Shown here piece after piece: positions 19,108 through 26,921 of a stretch of DNA of 64,000 nt (position 1 is its first letter; each line of letters starts with the position of its first letter). The stretch is from contig JAOAHS010000026.1 of NCBI GenBank assembly GCA_026415135.1, positions 38,062-102,061 of the forward strand. The letters run 5' to 3'. The translations under genes and the position numbers were made by a program. The notes beneath the pieces were generated by a model. That model saw only the letters and a list, made by a program, of their open reading frames with translations. It was not told where the DNA came from and did no database searches. The stretch is from Calditerrivibrio sp. GTDB taxonomy: Bacteria; Chrysiogenota; Deferribacteres; Deferribacterales; Calditerrivibrionaceae.

Positions 19108-19335
19108 TTATTCTAAACTGGTTATATCCTGAATCTCTTCATTAGGTGCTATTGTGGAGATGGCATGTTTATAGATCATCTTTTGGGAATCGTCTTTGAT
19201 CACTACAACAAAGTTGTCAAAGCCTTTTACCACCCCTTCCATTTTGACACCATTCATCAGATAGATGGTTACAGGTATCCTTTTTTTTCTAACAAAATTC
19301 AAAAAAACATCCTGGATATTAAGTTTTTTGCTCAT
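19108..19335 (-). CDS. hfq: RNA chaperone Hfq
   Basis: Hexameric Sm-like protein that pairs small RNAs with mRNAs. It is 75 aa. The Sm1 region is [20 protein letters not shown] followed by DNFVVV, and the Sm2 motif is YKHAIST near residues 56-62, identical in pattern to classical Hfq. An upstream in-frame extension to 19488 exists but has no Hfq homology; the ATG at 19335 has an AGAGGAG Shine-Dalgarno, and the canonical [13 protein letters not shown] start. A good divergent promoter is centred upstream at 19369-19397. It heads the 24-gene directon. Confidence 0.97.
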   Translation of the reverse strand: MSKKLNIQDVFLNFVRKKRIPVTIYLMNGVKMEGVVKGFDNFVVVIKDDSQKMIYKHAISTIAPNEEIQDITSLE

Positions 19336-19368
19336 ATGCTCCTCTTGTTGATTTAGTAACTTTTTTAA

Positions 19369-19397
19369 ATTATAATTCATAATATCTGGTATTTCAA
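19369..19397 (-). promoter_or_regulatory. Predicted sigma-70 promoter for hfq and the downstream directon
   Basis: On the minus strand, TTGAAA (19392-19397) is separated by exactly 17 bp from a perfect TATAAT (19369-19374). It lies about 34 bp before the hfq ATG. It is the only obvious promoter I found ahead of the 24 tightly packed minus-strand genes, although internal promoters within coding DNA cannot be excluded. Confidence 0.75.
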
Positions 19398-19408
19398 GAG
19401 AAATTTTT

Positions 19409-19437
19409 TTGACTATATTGTGGGAATGTACTATATC
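19409..19437 (+). promoter_or_regulatory. Predicted sigma-70 promoter for the LUD-domain gene
   Basis: TTGACT (19409-19414), a 17-bp spacer and TATATC (19432-19437), 19 bp before the ATG at 19457. It is back-to-back with the hfq promoter; the two -35 boxes are only 11 bp apart, so a protein bound there could control both. Confidence 0.65.
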
Positions 19438-19456
19438 TAAACTATTGGAGGTATGT

Positions 19457-20101
19457 ATGAATGATATTAGACGTTGGCATAACAGCATTTTAGCAGAAAA
19501 GACTGTCAGTGCATTACTAAAAAATGGTTTTGCTGCTTCGTATTACGAAAGTAGTGATACTGCATTGCACTATATCGACAGTGTGATTGCTGGTTACGAG
19601 ACAATCGGCATAGGTGGGTCTATGACTGTATTAAGAGACCTTAAGATTTTGGAGAGGGATGTTTGTAAGAACAAGGTTATTTTAAATCATAACTTGCCGG
19701 ATATTTCTCCGGAAGAGAAGAATGATATCAGAAAGAGACAACAGACTTGTGATCTATTTATCACTTCATCGAATGCTATAACAGAAGATGGAAAGCTGGT
19801 GAATATAGATGGTGTTGGTAATAGGGTAAACGCAATGCTCTTTGGCCCAAAAAAAGCACTCTTGATTGTGGGTATAAATAAGATTGTAAAGTGTGTAGAT
19901 GATGGGATTAAAAGGATAAAAAGAATTGCATCGCCCATGAATGCTAAAAGGTTAGGTGTAAATACCCCATGTGCTAAATTGGGCTATTGTGTGGATTGTG
20001 ATTCACCTCAGAGGATATGTAGGGTAATATCAATAATCGAAAAGAAACCTATTCCTTCGGATATAGAGGTGATTATAATAGGTGAGCATCTTGGTTTTTA
20101 A
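19457..20101 (+). CDS. LUD-domain protein (LutC/YkgG-like)
   Basis: 214 aa, of the LUD (DUF162) family that includes the lactate-utilisation proteins LutC and YkgG. The domain shows [15 protein letters not shown] near 48-62, [20 protein letters not shown] near 100-120, and [19 protein letters not shown] after it. The C-terminus has a cysteine cluster, [19 protein letters not shown] (five cysteines counting the outer ones), as in many stand-alone LUD proteins. An in-frame extension begins at 19409, but ATG 19457 has a GGAGG Shine-Dalgarno 5 nt away and is preferred. No lutA or lutB partner is nearby, so a role in lactate oxidation cannot be claimed. Confidence 0.88.
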   Translation: MNDIRRWHNSILAEKTVSALLKNGFAASYYESSDTALHYIDSVIAGYETIGIGGSMTVLRDLKILERDVCKNKVILNHNLPDISPEEKNDIRKRQQTCDLFITSSNAITEDGKLVNIDGVGNRVNAMLFGPKKALLIVGINKIVKCVDDGIKRIKRIASPMNAKRLGVNTPCAKLGYCVDCDSPQRICRVISIIEKKPIPSDIEVIIIGEHLGF

Positions 20102-20163
20102 TTTTTATCGTTTTATACAAAAAATATGTTATAATATGGTATAGCAAAATATTTAGAGGATCT

Positions 20164-21537
20164 ATGGCACAACAGTTTATAGAGATAGTTTATGAACTCT
20201 TCAGTATAAAAGAACTTCATCAGTTTATGGATGTTGCTCTAAAGAGGGTGAGGAGGTTGTTAAATGCTGATGCTGGTAGTATCTTTTTGTATAACGATCA
20301 GGAAAAAACATTGGTGTTTAAGTATACCCAAAACGATTCTTTGGAAATCCCTTTTAGAGAGTTTTCTATACCCCTTGATGAGAGAAGTATAGCTGGTTAT
20401 GTGGGTGTAAACAAGACTATTTTGAACATCAAGGATGCTTATCAGTTAGATCCGTCTTTACCTTATCGTTTTAATAGTGACTTCGATAGATTTTCTGGGT
20501 ACAAAACAAAATCGATGATTACCATCCCCCTTACTAACAGGAAAGGTGATCTAATAGGTGTAATTCAACTTATAAATAAAAAATCTGAGCCTTTCTATTT
20601 TACTGAAAACGACGAACTGATATCTAATACGTTGGCTGGTATTGTGGGGATATCTTTGGAAAACAGTCTCTTATATAATGAAATTGAAAATATGTGGGAA
20701 GGTTTTATAAAAGCGAGTATTCAGGCAATCGAATCAAGGGATCCCATTACAAGGGGTCACACAGAAAGGGTTACCAACCTTACTCTGAAGATAGCTACTG
20801 AGATGTCTAAGGCAAAGGATATTTTCCCAGATTTTAACATGGATAGTGACCAGTATACTATGCTTAAATATGCATGTCTGTTGCACGATTTTGGTAAGAT
20901 AGGTGTAAGGGAACATATCTTGCAAAAAGCAAAAAAGATATCCAAAGATAAACTGGAAAAGATTAAATATAAGATTAAGTATTTAAAGACAATAGATAAT
21001 GGTATTATACCTGAAAACTCTTTCGAGCTTATATGTAAGGCAAACGAGCCCACAGTGTTGGAGGGTGATGTGGCGCATATACTGGATATGCTAAAAGATG
21101 TTCATTTTGAAGTTGATGATGGCCAAAAAGTACCCCTCATAGAAGAGGATGAATTTGTAGCCCTAAGCGTTAAAAGAGGATCCCTTACCGATGAAGAGCG
21201 ACAAGAGATGGAGAAGCATGTTTTGTATACATACATTTATCTTTCTGCAATACCTTGGACAAAGGAGCTAAAGGATGTGCCCAGGATTGCATGTATGCAT
21301 CATGAAAAGCTTGATGGTAGTGGTTACCCTTTTGGTTTGAAAGGGGATGAAATACATTTTTATGGGAGGATTATGGCTATAGCAGATATATACGATGCTC
21401 TAACAGCTAAAGATAGGCCCTATAAAAAGGCTGTACCAACGGATATTGCCCTTGATATAATAAAAAAAGAGGCAGAAAATAATAAGCTTGATATAAATAT
21501 TGTGAACTTTTTTATAGAAAAAAGATTATATGAGTAA
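20164..21537 (+). CDS. GAF-domain HD-GYP phosphodiesterase
   Basis: Predicted cyclic di-GMP phosphodiesterase. 457 aa. An N-terminal GAF sensor (about 5-170; LLNADAGSIFLYND, SIAGYVGVNKTILNI) is followed by an HD-GYP domain: RGHTERVTNLT near 197, the HD metal ligands in YACLLHDFGKIG near 238-249, and HHEKLDGSGYPFGLKG near 379-394, then IADIYDALTAKDRPYK. All catalytic landmarks are present. There is an unusually long stretch (about 130 residues) between HD and HHE instead of about 60. The next gene is a stand-alone receiver 12 bp away, a likely partner. It opposes the diguanylate cyclase in region 1. Confidence 0.93.
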   Translation: MAQQFIEIVYELFSIKELHQFMDVALKRVRRLLNADAGSIFLYNDQEKTLVFKYTQNDSLEIPFREFSIPLDERSIAGYVGVNKTILNIKDAYQLDPSLPYRFNSDFDRFSGYKTKSMITIPLTNRKGDLIGVIQLINKKSEPFYFTENDELISNTLAGIVGISLENSLLYNEIENMWEGFIKASIQAIESRDPITRGHTERVTNLTLKIATEMSKAKDIFPDFNMDSDQYTMLKYACLLHDFGKIGVREHILQKAKKISKDKLEKIKYKIKYLKTIDNGIIPENSFELICKANEPTVLEGDVAHILDMLKDVHFEVDDGQKVPLIEEDEFVALSVKRGSLTDEERQEMEKHVLYTYIYLSAIPWTKELKDVPRIACMHHEKLDGSGYPFGLKGDEIHFYGRIMAIADIYDALTAKDRPYKKAVPTDIALDIIKKEAENNKLDINIVNFFIEKRLYE

Positions 21538-21549
21538 TGGAGGAAGAGA

Positions 21550-21906
21550 TTGAAAACAGTTTTGGTTGTGGATGATGATCCTAATATAAGATTGTTATTG
21601 AGTGACGAACTATGGGATAGAGGGTATAATGTTATCACCGCGGTGGATGGGGATGAAGCCCTGGTTTCTTTTTCTGAGGAGTATGTAGATATTGTTATCC
21701 TTGATATTAGGATGCCTAAGGTAAGTGGGATCGATGTTTTAAGGAGTATAAGAAATGCTAAATCTGCTGTTCCCATCATCATCTATACTGCCAATCCAGA
21801 TGATCTGCCAGATTTATCTGAGTATGGTAATACAGTAAAAATAACCAAATCATCGGACATCACACCAGTTATCAAACAGATTGAGTCTATGCTTAATGTA
21901 TTTTGA
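21550..21906 (+). CDS. Stand-alone response regulator receiver protein
   Basis: A 118-residue single-domain receiver. It has the acidic pair DDD at 8-10, the phosphoacceptor aspartate in VILDIRMP near 53, and a lysine in VKITKSSD near 101, so it should be phosphorylatable. There is no output domain. It starts at TTG 21550, supported by a GGAGGAAGAG Shine-Dalgarno immediately upstream. It lies 12 bp after the HD-GYP gene and overlaps birA. No histidine kinase is adjacent. The KSSD ending is common in receivers that act through protein contact. Confidence 0.9.
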   Translation: MKTVLVVDDDPNIRLLLSDELWDRGYNVITAVDGDEALVSFSEEYVDIVILDIRMPKVSGIDVLRSIRNAKSAVPIIIYTANPDDLPDLSEYGNTVKITKSSDITPVIKQIESMLNVF

Positions 21907-22627
21907 GTTACCCAGATGTAATTTATTTAAAAGGCTATTTCTGTTTGATGAAATAGATTCCACAAATTCAGAAGCTTTGGGTGGTAATTACCCTTTTTAT
22001 TCTGTCATTCTTGCAAAAAAACAAAGAAGGGGGAAGGGGAGAAGTGGACGAGTTTGGTTATCGCAGGAAGACAATCTTTTTTTTAGTCTCGTTTTACCAC
22101 CGCTGGAAATAGAGAATCTACTACCGTTGAATATTGTATCTGGGTATTCTGTTTGTGAAGCGTTAAGGGGATACTGTGAGGCTTTTCTTAAGTGGCCCAA
22201 TGATATAGTGATAAATGGAAAAAAGGTTGGGGGTATATTGATAGAAACCAAGTTTTCAGGTAATAACTTGGAAAAGGTTGTGGTAGGTATAGGTGTCAAT
22301 GTGAATCAACGTTATTTTCCAGATGAGCTTAGCAATTTGGCGACATCTCTTTATCTTTCTAAAGGTACTGTCTATAATCTTGATGAGGTGTTTGGATCTA
22401 TTTTGTTGAGTTTTGAATCTTTTTATGATCAACTCATTAAAAATAGTATTGATATTATAGAAAAATGGTGTAAATATAGCTATTGTGTGGGCAAAAAGAT
22501 TAGAATTCATTATGGTGGTGAGAAAAAGGAGTTTACTGAGATCGGAATAAATAGGGCAGGTGAGCTTTTTGTAATCGATGAAGCCGGTGAAAAAAAATAT
22601 TTGCTATTTGGAGATGTTTATTTATGA
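21896..22627 (+). CDS. birA: Biotin-[acetyl-CoA-carboxylase] ligase
   Basis: Attaches biotin to the carrier protein of biotin-dependent carboxylases. It is 243 aa from the ATG at 21896 (an in-frame TTG at 21881 lacks a ribosome-binding site). It lacks the N-terminal winged helix-turn-helix of Escherichia coli BirA, so it is the monofunctional (group I) type without repressor function. Motifs: FDEIDSTNSEA near 18-28, the biotinyl-AMP loop KQRRGKGRSGRVW near 42-54, LKWPNDIVINGKKVGGIL near 95-112 with the catalytic lysine. It overlaps the receiver gene by 11 bp and coaX by 4 bp. Confidence 0.95.
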   Translation: MYFELPRCNLFKRLFLFDEIDSTNSEALGGNYPFYSVILAKKQRRGKGRSGRVWLSQEDNLFFSLVLPPLEIENLLPLNIVSGYSVCEALRGYCEAFLKWPNDIVINGKKVGGILIETKFSGNNLEKVVVGIGVNVNQRYFPDELSNLATSLYLSKGTVYNLDEVFGSILLSFESFYDQLIKNSIDIIEKWCKYSYCVGKKIRIHYGGEKKEFTEIGINRAGELFVIDEAGEKKYLLFGDVYL

Positions 22628-23394
22628 TCTTTGCAGTGGATATAGGTAATACTAATATAGTGATTGGTGTGTTTTACAAGGAGGAGCTTGTTTTCAACTC
22701 TAGGTTAGCCACTGACTACCACAAAACAACTGATGAATATGCTGCTATTATCATGTTACTTTTAAAAAACAGTAACATAGAGCCAACCAATATTAGAGGT
22801 GTAATAATATCCTCTGTTGTGCCACAACTGGTCTATACTTTTACCAAGTTTGCTAAAAAGTATCTCAATAAAGATGCCTTAGTTGTTGGCCCTGGTCTCA
22901 AAACGGGTGTTCCAATAAAGCTTGAAAATCCTAAGGAAGTGGGTTCGGATAGAATAGTAAATGCAGCAGCAGTCTTAAAACATTATCGATATCCAGCTAT
23001 TATTGTTGATTTCGGTACTGCAACAACTTTTGACGTGATCAATGAAAATGGTGAGTATATCGGTGGTGTGATTTGTCCCGGTGTAAGGCTTTCTGCTACT
23101 ATTCTACATCAAAAGACAGCCAAGCTTCCCGAGGTGGAGATAGAAAAATGTGATAAGGTAATAGGTACAAATACAATAAGTTCTATAAAATCTGGTATTT
23201 TCTTTGGATATCTTTCCCTTGTGGATGGGATCATACAGAGGATTATTGATGAGCGTTTTAGGGGGATTGATCCTTGTATAATTGCTACGGGAGGGCTTGG
23301 GTCGGTTTTTATGGGTGAATCAAAATTTTTAAAGCGATATGATCCAAATCTTACTCTAAATGGTTTGAGGGTGATATATGAAAAGAATTCTTAA
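22624..23394 (+). CDS. coaX: Type III pantothenate kinase
   Basis: Phosphorylates pantothenate, the first step of coenzyme A synthesis; the type III enzyme belongs to the ASKHA fold and resists feedback by CoA. The protein is 256 aa. It shows the phosphate loop DIGNTNIVIG at 5-14, the pantothenate site NPKEVGSDRIVNAAA near 100-114, and DFGTATTFDVI near 129-139. The birA-coaX pairing is common in bacteria and supports both calls. It overlaps birA by 4 bp and the TPR lipoprotein by 17 bp. Confidence 0.96.
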   Translation: MIFAVDIGNTNIVIGVFYKEELVFNSRLATDYHKTTDEYAAIIMLLLKNSNIEPTNIRGVIISSVVPQLVYTFTKFAKKYLNKDALVVGPGLKTGVPIKLENPKEVGSDRIVNAAAVLKHYRYPAIIVDFGTATTFDVINENGEYIGGVICPGVRLSATILHQKTAKLPEVEIEKCDKVIGTNTISSIKSGIFFGYLSLVDGIIQRIIDERFRGIDPCIIATGGLGSVFMGESKFLKRYDPNLTLNGLRVIYEKNS

Positions 23395-24118
23395 TGTTTT
23401 TATTTTAATTGTCCTCCTTTTGGGCTGCAGTACAAAGGATAAGGAGCTTGCAGAATCCCATTACAGAATGGGGCTTGCATATTTAGGTTCTGAGACCGAC
23501 TATCTGTCTATTGTTGAGTTTGAAAAGGCATTAGCCATAAATCCTGATGATGATCGTGTATATTATGCGATTTCAACATTTTATATTAAAAAGAATAGAG
23601 TATCAGATGCAGAACGCTATATAAAACGTGCAATAGAGCTAAAGCCCAATGAACTAGAATACCTAAACCTACTTGCAACTATCTATGCCACAAGAAATGA
23701 AACGTTAAGAGCAATCGATATTTGGAAAAAAATAGGAGAAGATCCAAAGTATCCTACACCTGAGGTGATTTTTTATAATATTGCATCTGCCTATATGCAG
23801 ATCAGAAATTACAAAGAAGCTGAGTACTATTTTAAAAGGTCTATAGAAGCTAACCCGAGGGTATTAAGTACCTATATGGTACTTGCAGATCTCTATGTTC
23901 AGCAGAAAAGATTTGATGAGGCTGCAAATTTATATAGTCAGGTGATATCTCTTAACCCAACTTTCAATAATGCAAAACTTCAACTTGCAAAGCTTTATTT
24001 TTCAACTAATCAAAGTAATAAATCTATCCCTCTATTAAAGGAGATCATTACTTCAGAGCCAAATTCAAAAGAAGCCAAAGAGTCCATTGAATTACTCAAA
24101 GAGATAGGTCTAAGATGA
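23378..24118 (+). CDS. TPR-repeat lipoprotein
   Basis: 246 aa. It has a signal peptide ending in a lipobox (LIVLLLGC, cysteine near 17), so it is a predicted lipoprotein. It then carries about five to six tetratricopeptide repeats, for example SIVEFEKALAINPDDDRVYY, AERYIKRAIELKPNELEYL, and EAEYYFKRSIEANPRVLST. The layout resembles PilF/PilW, the pilotins for type IV pilus secretins, but also generic envelope TPR scaffolds, and the sequence alone does not decide. It is followed by rodZ with a 4-bp overlap. Confidence 0.85.
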   Translation: MKRILNVFILIVLLLGCSTKDKELAESHYRMGLAYLGSETDYLSIVEFEKALAINPDDDRVYYAISTFYIKKNRVSDAERYIKRAIELKPNELEYLNLLATIYATRNETLRAIDIWKKIGEDPKYPTPEVIFYNIASAYMQIRNYKEAEYYFKRSIEANPRVLSTYMVLADLYVQQKRFDEAANLYSQVISLNPTFNNAKLQLAKLYFSTNQSNKSIPLLKEIITSEPNSKEAKESIELLKEIGLR

Positions 24119-24963
24119 GTAGGCTTGGTGAGATTTTGAGAGCTAAAAGAGAAGAATTGGGGATAGAACTTCAAAAGGCTGCTAAAGATCTGAGGATCTC
24201 TATAACTTATCTTGAAGCCATTGAAAAGGGGGGTTACCTGCTCTTGCCATCTTACGTTCACTGCTATGGCTTTACAAAAAGTTATATTAGATATCTGGGT
24301 TTATCTGAACAGGAGATGATGGAGTTGTTCCATCTTGAATGTAAGAAATCTATGTTTCAACCTGGTACTACTCAAGGGGATGAAGAGGTATATAAAGAGG
24401 TCAATAAAGAGGTGGATAAGGATCAATTGAAAAAAAGGATTTATCTATATTTAGGTATCTCGATTCTTTTTTTGCTGGTTGCTTCAGCATATTTCTTTGT
24501 GGTAAAAAAGCCAGAAACCGATGATAACAGTGTCACAATAAATATTACAAAAGATATTGATAATAGAGTTTTAGATAACCGTAGTGATAACAAAACCAGT
24601 GTTTCTGATAATTCTGTAATGGATAACAGTAATGTACTTGCTCAACTTGAAAGTATCGATTTATCAAAAGATAACAAATCTGATAATAAAGTTCTTGCTA
24701 AAACAATTAAGCTTACCTTTTACAATATCTGTTGGGTGAATGTGAGAATTGATAATCAAACTGAACTTGATTTTATAGCTAAACCTGGTTATGTGAAAGA
24801 GTTTAGTTTTAAAGAGTTTTTCATAATAAATATCGGTGATGCTTCTGCTATTGCTATCAACTATGAAGGACAAACAATAGCTGGTTTGGGCAAACCTAAG
24901 GAGTCAGTAAAAAATCTTTATTTCACTGTAAATAATGGTAAGCTTACCTATACAAAAAAATGA
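24115..24963 (+). CDS. rodZ: RodZ-type cytoskeletal HTH membrane protein
   Basis: 282 aa. An N-terminal Xre-type helix-turn-helix (GEILRAKREELGIELQKAAK, residues 5-24, to about 75) that in RodZ binds MreB rather than DNA; a linker; one membrane helix (about 109-130, IYLYLGISILFLLVASAYFF); a low-complexity Asn/Asp/Ser-rich periplasmic stretch with repeated DN units (about 135-195); and a C-terminal DUF4115 beta domain (ITLTFYNICWVNVRI-like core through NNGKLTYTKK). The order is exactly that of RodZ. mreB is not in the window. It is the last gene before a 70-bp gap holding the promoter of the iron-sulfur operon. Confidence 0.88.
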   Translation: MSRLGEILRAKREELGIELQKAAKDLRISITYLEAIEKGGYLLLPSYVHCYGFTKSYIRYLGLSEQEMMELFHLECKKSMFQPGTTQGDEEVYKEVNKEVDKDQLKKRIYLYLGISILFLLVASAYFFVVKKPETDDNSVTINITKDIDNRVLDNRSDNKTSVSDNSVMDNSNVLAQLESIDLSKDNKSDNKVLAKTIKLTFYNICWVNVRIDNQTELDFIAKPGYVKEFSFKEFFIINIGDASAIAINYEGQTIAGLGKPKESVKNLYFTVNNGKLTYTKK

Positions 24964-24974
24964 TAATTTTTAGC

Positions 24975-25002
24975 TTGAATTTTACTCATTAGAGTGTATA
25001 TT
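24975..25002 (+). promoter_or_regulatory. Predicted promoter of the iscS-like/iscU/nfu operon
   Basis: TTGAAT (24975-24980), a 16-bp spacer and TATATT (24997-25002), 37 bp before the ATG at 25040. I see no obvious IscR-type palindrome over it. Confidence 0.5.
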
Positions 25003-25039
25003 ATTAAGACAAAAATGGTATAAAAACGGGGGCCTTTTG

Positions 25040-26224
25040 ATGATATATTTAGATAATGTTGCTGGAACAAAGCCTGATAAGCGTGTAGTCGATAAGATGC
25101 TACCATTTATCACCGAGAAGTATGGTAACCCCAGTGCCCATTTCTATCCATTAGGTAGGGAATCTTACTTGGCAATAGGTGAGGCTAGGGAACAGGTGGC
25201 TTCCCTTTTAAATGCTGATGTTGATGAAATTATTTTCACCTCCTGTGGTACAGAATCCAATAACCTTGCCATTAAGGGTGTGGCAAACAGTTTCAAGTAT
25301 GAGGGTAAAAACCATATTATCATATCTGAGATTGAACATTTTTCTGTTCAAAATGTTTGTGTTAAGCTTTTAAACAATGGATATAGGGTCACAAAGATAA
25401 AGGTTGATAATTTTGGTAAGGTAAACCTGGATGATTTAAGAAGATCGATTTCTGATGATACACTGTTAGTATCTATAATGCATGCAAATCCAGAGATAGG
25501 AGTTATACAGGATGTGGAAACCATAGGTAGTATCTGTAAAGAAAGAGGGGTACTTTTTCATGTGGATGCTGTGGCTTCAGCAGGTCATGTTCCTATTGAT
25601 GTTAAGCGGTTTAACTGTGATCTCCTGAGCATAGCTGGTCAGAATTTTTATGGTCCAAAGGGTGCAGGCGCATTATATGTGAAAAAAGGGGTTCATCTAT
25701 CTCCACTTTTTGATGGTGGGTTTCAAGAAAATGGTTATAGAAGTGGTACAGAAAATGTGCCAGCAATAGTTGGTCTTGGTGAAGCAGCAAGGATTGCAAA
25801 AGAGGTGATGTCTGAATATACTGCAAAGATGATCAAGCTAAGGGATAAGCTGATTAATGAATTAAAGGGTATGTTTAGTTTCTTACATATTACTGGTGAT
25901 GAAAAGGATAGGTTGCCAGGGCATGTCAGTTTCTGGATAGAGTATATAGAGGGGGAGTCGCTACTGTTGTGGTATTCCCTCAAAGGGATCTGTGCTGCGA
26001 GTGGTTCGGCTTGTTCTTCAAATATCCTTGCTGAGGATGAAGAAGAGTTAGCAGCATCCCATGTGTTAACTGCCATCGGAGTTCCAAACGATATATGTGC
26101 AGGTTCTATCACATTTTCAATGTCAAGATGGACTGAGGAAAATGAAGTTGATGAGGTAATTAGGGTGACGCCAGAGATAGTTAATAGACTTTGTGAGATG
26201 TCACCATACTATAAAAAACAGTAG
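25040..26224 (+). CDS. Cysteine desulfurase homologue lacking the PLP lysine (IscS/NifS family)
   Basis: 394 aa with the full class V aminotransferase fold of IscS/NifS, but the active site is altered. The position that is SGHK in active enzymes reads AGQN here, so the lysine that forms the Schiff base with pyridoxal phosphate is asparagine (N202; codon AAT at 25643-25645). The glutamine that contacts the PLP ring is alanine (A179 in DAVASAG), and HANNEIG reads HANPEIG (P151). The mobile-loop cysteine is kept (GSACSS, C325). The same lysine loss and cysteine retention is known for Archaeoglobus fulgidus IscS, reported to lack desulfurase activity and to give a cysteine ligand to the cluster on IscU. 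The reading frame is intact and iscU follows 14 bp later. ATG 25040 is preferred over TTG 25037, with GGGGG upstream. Confidence 0.9.
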   Translation: MIYLDNVAGTKPDKRVVDKMLPFITEKYGNPSAHFYPLGRESYLAIGEAREQVASLLNADVDEIIFTSCGTESNNLAIKGVANSFKYEGKNHIIISEIEHFSVQNVCVKLLNNGYRVTKIKVDNFGKVNLDDLRRSISDDTLLVSIMHANPEIGVIQDVETIGSICKERGVLFHVDAVASAGHVPIDVKRFNCDLLSIAGQNFYGPKGAGALYVKKGVHLSPLFDGGFQENGYRSGTENVPAIVGLGEAARIAKEVMSEYTAKMIKLRDKLINELKGMFSFLHITGDEKDRLPGHVSFWIEYIEGESLLLWYSLKGICAASGSACSSNILAEDEEELAASHVLTAIGVPNDICAGSITFSMSRWTEENEVDEVIRVTPEIVNRLCEMSPYYKKQ

Positions 26225-26238
26225 ATCTGGAGGAAAAA

Positions 26239-26679
26239 ATGGTAAAAGGACCATACAGTGAAAAAGTTATGGACCATTTTATGAACCCTAGAAATATGGG
26301 GGAGATTGAAGATGCCAATGGTGTAGGTGAAGTGGGTAATCCTGCCTGTGGCGATGTTATGAAACTTTTTTTCAAAATAGATGAAAATGGTGTTATACAA
26401 GATGTCAAGTTTAAGACTTTTGGATGTGGAGCTGCTATAGCATCTAGTTCTATGGCTACAGAGCTGCTTAAGGGTAAAACTGTCGAAGAGGTATTGGAGC
26501 TAACCAATAGTGCTATTGTTGAGGCGTTGGATGGTTTACCTCCTGCGAAGATACATTGCTCTGTCATGGCAGAGGAAGCTATAGAGGCTGCTTTAAAAGA
26601 CTATTATACCAGAATAGGTAAGGATCCTTCGATAGTTGATGAGATGAAAGCTAAGATTAAAAATAGGGTGAAAAGTTAG
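26239..26679 (+). CDS. iscU: Iron-sulfur cluster scaffold IscU/NifU N-terminal type
   Basis: Scaffold on which Fe-S clusters are built. 146 aa, single IscU domain, without the ferredoxin-like or Nfu parts of full-length NifU. The three cluster cysteines are present in NPACGD (near 34), FGCGAAIASSS (near 60) and IHCSVMAEEAI (near 102), and the aspartate that follows the first cysteine is kept. The start has GGAGG 5 nt upstream. It stands between the lysine-less IscS-like protein and nfu, so these three very probably act together. Confidence 0.94.
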   Translation: MVKGPYSEKVMDHFMNPRNMGEIEDANGVGEVGNPACGDVMKLFFKIDENGVIQDVKFKTFGCGAAIASSSMATELLKGKTVEEVLELTNSAIVEALDGLPPAKIHCSVMAEEAIEAALKDYYTRIGKDPSIVDEMKAKIKNRVKS

Positions 26680-26693
26680 CATAGGAGGTAAAG

Positions 26694-26921
26694 ATGACTT
26701 TAAAAGAAAGAGTAGAAGAGGTTTTAAAAAAGGTACGCCCGACATTGCAGGCTGATGGTGGTGATGTTGAGCTTTTGGGTGTAACAGATGATGGTGTTGT
26801 AAAGGTTCAGCTCACAGGTGCATGTGGTAGCTGCCCTTTTAGTACAATGACATTGAAACACGGTATAGAGATGAGACTAAAAAATGAGATCCCAGAGATA
26901 AAAGAGGTGGTATCTCTATAA
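26694..26921 (+). CDS. Nfu-type iron-sulfur carrier
   Basis: 75 aa, equal to the C-terminal NifU/Nfu domain. The motif [16 protein letters not shown] near 43-58 provides the C-x2-C pair that carries a [4Fe-4S] cluster between two monomers for delivery to apoproteins. [16 protein letters not shown] near 16-31 is the other family signature. It has an AGGAGG Shine-Dalgarno, follows iscU by 14 bp, and its stop overlaps the ATG of the rubredoxin-like gene (TAATG). Confidence 0.94.
   Translation: MTLKERVEEVLKKVRPTLQADGGDVELLGVTDDGVVKVQLTGACGSCPFSTMTLKHGIEMRLKNEIPEIKEVVSL

Noticed and set aside
19336..19488. N-terminal extension of Hfq to 19488
   Set aside because: The added 51 residues have no Hfq similarity, cover both divergent promoters, and the internal ATG at 19335 has a strong AGAGGAG Shine-Dalgarno.
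20130..20135. TATAAT before the HD-GYP gene as a promoter
   Set aside because: The -10 is perfect but no acceptable -35 lies 15-19 bp upstream, so I did not list it; the gene may be read from the LUD promoter.
25040..26224. The IscS-like gene as a pseudogene
   Set aside because: The frame is full-length, other residues including C325 and the fold motifs are conserved, it has a Shine-Dalgarno and sits in a neat operon. The substitutions also parallel those in A. fulgidus IscS, so selection rather than decay is the better reading.
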